Below, in pieces: positions 60,198-64,000 of a stretch of DNA of 64,000 bases (positions within the stretch are counted from its first letter, which is position 1; each line of letters opens with the position of its first letter). The stretch covers positions 123,681-187,680 of the forward strand of contig JAOWBW010001819.1 of NCBI GenBank assembly GCA_026119855.1. Reading direction: 5' to 3'. The notes beneath the pieces are model-generated. The model ran no database searches. It was not told where the DNA came from and worked only from the letters and a program-made list of their open reading frames with translations. The translations under genes and the position numbers were made by a program. This stretch comes from Campanula takesimana (taxonomy: Eukaryota; Streptophyta; Magnoliopsida; Asterales; Campanulaceae).

Positions 60198-61007
60198 TTA
60201 TGATGCCGGCTTTGAGGAGTTTGTCGACCTCGGTCTCAATTGCTTTTTCCTTGTCGGTAGAGAAGGCTCGTCTTGTCTGCTTGACCGGTTTAAAGAACTT
60301 GTCGACTTCCAGTTTGTGGAGGCAACAGCTTCCTTCACTCCCACCATGTCATCTACTTTCCAAGCAAATACGTCCAAATTATTTTGGAGTAGGGAAATGA
60401 GCTCTTCTCGTTCTTGTTGGGGAAGTTGCTTCCCAATCTTCACTTTTTGATCTGGATAGTCTGGGTTGATGACGACCTCGTCTAACTGATCCACTGGTTT
60501 AAGTTCGGGGCCGTCTCTGAACTCTAGGGTCTCGACAATGATCTGTTTGACCTTTTCCTTGTCTTCCCCTTCCAAACTTAGGTTTTCCATGTCCAACAGT
60601 TTCTCGATCTCGGTTTCCATATCAGTCGGCTGTGTGGCCCCCGAGCTAGGGACAACGGTGAGAGCCCAGTTGTCCGTAGCTGTGTTCATCGAGATGCAAC
60701 CAAAGCCGTTTAAACCGTAGGTAACCTCGTCCCTAGTTGGGGTGTCGTTGTCAGGAATAACCCACTCGTCAGGCTCATCTGCAATGTTCGCCAATATAAC
60801 ACCGATATGTGGCGTTGAGGTCGTGAACGTGGTTGATTTTGAAACCGTGATTCTTTTATCAGGAGTATCAATTTCCATTTTGGCCTTTGCTTTCCTGGAT
60901 TTCATTACGTGCTCCAAAAAATCTTTCGGTGACCCTGGGACGCACCCGATTCCAGCCGGGGTGGGGAACTTCACCCTTTGGTGAGGGAGGGAAGCAACCA
61001 GACCCAA
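60198..61007 (-). pseudogene. Gypsy protease-RT linker
   Basis: This frame carries VKFPTPAGIG just after the protease, a long linker rich in acidic residues, then NNLDVFAWKVDDMVGV, the usual lead into plant gypsy RT. It shifts frame near 60.33 kb. Confidence 0.75.
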
Positions 61008-63016
61008 CTTTCCTGACTGGGTGCACCTAGGATAGCATGGTAATCACTGTCTAGATCCATGACTATGAAGGTGACCGTGGCCGAGGTTTTGTAGGGGTGA
61101 GTGCCGACTTCCAGGAGTAAGTCAACGGTTCCTTTGGCATCGGCCTTATGATTAGTGAACCCTTCTAGCCTTCCATTATACGGGGTCAGCATTGTATCAG
61201 GAAGTTCCATCTCTTTAAAGGTGCGATAATATAGCACATCCTTGGCCGCTCCGGAGTCGATGAGGAGTCTGTCCGACTCGCAGTTATCAATACGGCCTGT
61301 GATGACTAATGGTTGTTCTCTCATTGCACGGTTTCCCGCCAATTCATTCGGAGAAAAACTGATCACTTCCTCCCTCTCATGGATCCAGGGAGGGATGTGG
61401 AAGACTTTACTTAGCTCGTAAATCTGCTCCTTGAGTTTCTTGTTGGATGGAATTTCCTCTCGGATCACGCCTATCAACCTAGCCCGAGGTGGCCTGTCGA
61501 CCTGATCATTGTTTTTGTCTTCTTCCCTTGGGCGTTTATTGTCCTTGGTCATGAACTGATTGAGCTTACCTTGGTCCGCCCATTTCTGCAGAATCTTCTT
61601 AAGGGCAAAACAGTTCTCGGTGTCGTGACCGTTGTCTCTGTGATAGGAGCAATACTTTGTGGTATCCCTTGGGTATTTCGGGTTGTCTTTTAAAGGCTTG
61701 GGGTTGGGGAGATCCACCAGGTTCATGATCTCAGAGATCGGTTTATTAAATGTGGTGAATGTCTCGGTCCCCCTGGTCCTGTTTTTGCCCTTGCCGTTTT
61801 CCCCGTTGGCCCCTTGGGAAGAGTTCCCGTTATGTGACTTGTCATGATCTCGGTCTCGTTCCTTGTGACCATATAACGTCTTTTTCTTCTCCTCGGCGAT
61901 GGCCGTGGCATAAGCAACGTGGTACAACTCGGCTTTGGTGAGGGGCTCTCTGACCGACAATTCATAAGTTAGCTGCTCTGATCTATGACCATTCGTGAAG
62001 CATACAATTATCTCCCTGTCGGTCAGGCGTTCCTCTATTGAGTCGGCCAGATCCCTAAACCGGTTGTAGAAATTCAGGGTGGACTCATTCTTGCTCTGGA
62101 CTATGTTGGCTAGGTCAGACAACCTTTTCTTTCTAGCACCCGCAGTAGCAAAATATTCCAGAAATTGTGATTTCAACCTGGCAAAGGAATTGATGCTACT
62201 TTTCTCAAGGTCCATGAACCAGGACCGAGCTGCCTTTGTTAAGGTGCTTGCAAAGGCCTTGCACAGCACGTCATCCTGATTGGACACTAGGGCCATGGTG
62301 GCCTCAAAGGCTTGGATGTGATCCAGAGCGTCGGCGTTGCCGGAGTATTTGTCTAGATGTGGGAGCTTTAACTGCGGATTAGGTGGTGCATCCTTAATCC
62401 TCTGCGCGAAAGGGCGCATGGCATCGTAATCATTATTGGGTTTCCTGTGCCCCTGATTCATCATCTCAATGTTGTTGAGTCTCTCTCTAAGGTCAACAAT
62501 GTCCCTTGTGCTGAATGCTGAGGTATGACTGGAACTTACTATGCTTCGATCATGGCGTCCTCTTGCACCTTGGATCGGTTCAAAGCGATGCCTTGAAGGA
62601 GTACGGCGAGGTGGAGTGTGCCGGGGCGGATCCTGCCGGGGTGGGGTGCGCCTTGGTGGATCTAGTCTGAGAGGCGAATGACGTCGGGCGTCCCCACGAC
62701 GTCTTTCCCCTACAATTCTCACTCCAAGGGATTCATCTTCTTGTTCTTCCCGACGGCGATTAATACGGTCCCTCAGATCTTCATCTAGATTGGGTCTTCC
62801 TAACTGTCCGTCTGGGCGACTTGCTCGGCTCCGGGGAGGCATATCCCGTCTATAATTTTGTATGGGCTCCCTTCTGCTCACTCTGTCGTCCAGATATGTC
62901 CCCCTCGTTCCAGATGGCTGAAGTAGGTTAGCCATGGAATTTTCGGGGTCAAGATCTAACAGGGCCCGCTGGGCTTCGGCCAGCTGTTGGAGTGTGTGAA
63001 CGTTCTGTTGAAGCAA
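60971..63016 (-). pseudogene. Gypsy Gag and protease region
   Basis: A 681-codon open stretch. It begins with an Arg/Pro-rich segment with DPPRHTPP-type repeats (about residues 60-145). The retrotransposon Gag domain follows (LDKYSGNADALDHIQAFEAT ... EYFATAGARKKRLSDLANIVQ, about 220-375). Then come a zinc-knuckle-like KYCSYHRDNGHDTENC and a retropepsin-like protease with LLIDSGAAKDVLY and DYHAILG. The frame is lost just after the protease. Confidence 0.85.
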
Positions 63017-63276
63017 CGCTCTTTTGTCCAGTGGCGGCGGTTGTGATGGTCCTGCCCCATTATTGCGGGATCCTGTCCGTCGGCGACGCCCGTATTGGTT
63101 AACAACATTGGGGGCCGGACCTTAGAGCGGGTATGCATCCCTCCCCCTTGTGCGGGTGCCGTAGGTGGGAGCCTCTGGTTCTGTGCAGCAGTGTTTGTGT
63201 TGTCGGGGGGCGGTGCATCCCTTGTGGTTTCTTTAGAAGGGGTGGCCTCTCGCCCGTCAACGAATTCTCCGGCCAT
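62956..63276 (-). pseudogene. Gypsy Gag N terminus
   Basis: MAGEFVDGREATPSKE starts about 60 bases inside the LTR, the expected place for Gag. It is in a different frame from the main Gag body, so an indel lies near 63.0-63.1 kb. Confidence 0.7.
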
Positions 63277-63314
63277 GATCTTGGAATTGTCTGACTAAAG
63301 AACTGATCAATCGA

Positions 63315-63336
63315 TTTTCCCGGCAATGGAACCAAA
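63315..63336 (-). other. Gypsy primer-binding region
   Basis: Directly inside the LTR the minus strand reads TTTGGTTCCATTGCCGGGAA, similar to the TGGCGCCGTTGCCGGGG sites of Tat/Athila-type elements but with changes in the first half. Confidence 0.5.
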
Positions 63337-63337
63337 C

Positions 63338-64000
63338 TGATGACGCCAAAATCTGGTTGGATCAGCCTTCGTCTAACGGGTCGGATAATCCCAGCAACAG
63401 TTCTTGATGATGGAATCTGCACACACGAAACAAACGTAAACTACACCGGGGCTTCACCGGCGAAGGCCCTCCCGGTGTAAGAATAAGGATATGGGTGATT
63501 AGAAATAGAGAATCAATTGACTAGATTAGAGCCAAAAGTTCATTACCCGTTTCCTGTGTTGAGGACCTGTTTATATAGGCGTGGGTGTATGAGTTCTGAC
63601 TTGATAGGAAAGCCAGGAAGCCCGTGGTGATGTAGGACTCATATTCCTTGGAGATAGACTCCTGATAAGGATGGATGATATCCTGTTATCTGATAGAGAG
63701 TTATCTTGTTTCAGATAAGGACTCTTAATCTTAGAGTTGTAATATAACTCTGTAAGAGGTTTCCCGACGATAATGGGAAGTTTACGATGTAAGTCGGCCC
63801 GTCATCCAACTCGGCTCGTCATAGAGGCCGGCTAGGATGGGGCTTCTCGAACTCGGCCTAGACAAGGACTGCCAACTCGGCCTCACTGATGTCGAGCTAT
63901 AAACATGGCTTGTGAGTGGGCCTCTCGGTATAGGTCCATTAGGTACGCTGGGCCTCTCGTCCGGGTACCCATCTACTAGGTCGGTTTATGTCGTTCAGTA
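63338..64000 (-). repeat. Gypsy 5' LTR, cut by window end
   Basis: Direct repeat of 51322-51983, running off the window. Confidence 0.85.

Larger units (their letters stand above)
51322..64000 (-). mobile_element. Large Ty3/gypsy element, Tat/Retand-like, partial
   Basis: The segment from 51322 (TGATGACGCCAAAATCTGG) recurs from 63338 to the window end, giving two direct LTRs more than 12 kb apart. Gag, protease, RT, RNase H and integrase follow in gypsy order on the minus strand (63276 to 57299). Between integrase and the left LTR is a spliced ORF on the opposite strand, an arrangement described for Tat-lineage elements such as Retand. The right end lies outside the window, so the total length and the target duplication are unknown. 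Confidence 0.88.

Noticed and set aside
59950..60450. 166-codon plus-strand ORF
   Set aside because: Antisense to reverse transcriptase; composition driven by the coding strand.

Overview
This is plant nuclear DNA, most likely from a eudicot with a transposon-rich genome. The evidence is spliced genes with small exons and GT-AG introns, dozens of Stowaway-type miniature elements with TA targets and CTCCCTCCGTCC-like ends, hAT and Mutator-like transposons with clean target duplications, copia, gypsy and TRIM retroelements, and one nuclear tRNA-Ser gene. I see no bacterial, organellar or viral gene set.

Layout. At 1-1.6 kb there is a prolyl-tRNA synthetase fragment and a possible gypsy remnant. 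At 1.6-6.1 kb a non-autonomous hAT element carries a nested copia/TRIM composite. At 8.0-9.25 kb is a NAA38 (NatC auxiliary subunit) gene whose 3' end is split by another hAT element. tRNA-Ser(GCU) lies at 9.5 kb on the minus strand, and 9.8-12.6 kb is small transposons and AT-rich repeats. From 13.15 to 32.6 kb there are three head-to-tail genes for PAP27-type metallophosphoesterases (purple acid phosphatase family), called PAP-A, PAP-B and PAP-C here. Each has 12 exons, exons 2-12 have identical lengths in all three, and the predicted proteins are 618, 624 and 641 aa. From 33.3 to 39.4 kb on the minus strand is a complete seven-exon snurportin-1 gene (419 aa). From 39.6 to 50.7 kb is repeat territory: an element with GTGAGAC palindromic ends, a solo LTR, a 6.3-kb Mutator-like element carrying a decayed plant-mobile-domain gene and a decayed transposase tail to tail, a long inverted repeat and a Helitron-like end. 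From 51.3 kb to beyond the window end is a large Ty3/gypsy element on the minus strand. Its gag-pol is broken, but an antisense spliced ORF of 748 codons is open; this layout is known from the Tat/Retand lineage.

How the genes relate. The PAP array arose by tandem duplication of one 12-exon ancestor; PAP-B and PAP-C also share sequence just upstream of the start codon. The PAP proteins have signal peptides and should enter the secretory pathway. Snurportin (snRNP import), NAA38 (co-translational N-acetylation) and the tRNA are unrelated housekeeping genes. The most unusual signal is an array of five tandem hairpins in intron 11 of PAP-A, which resembles a clustered small-RNA precursor. All splice sites and boundaries were read by eye without RNA or database support.
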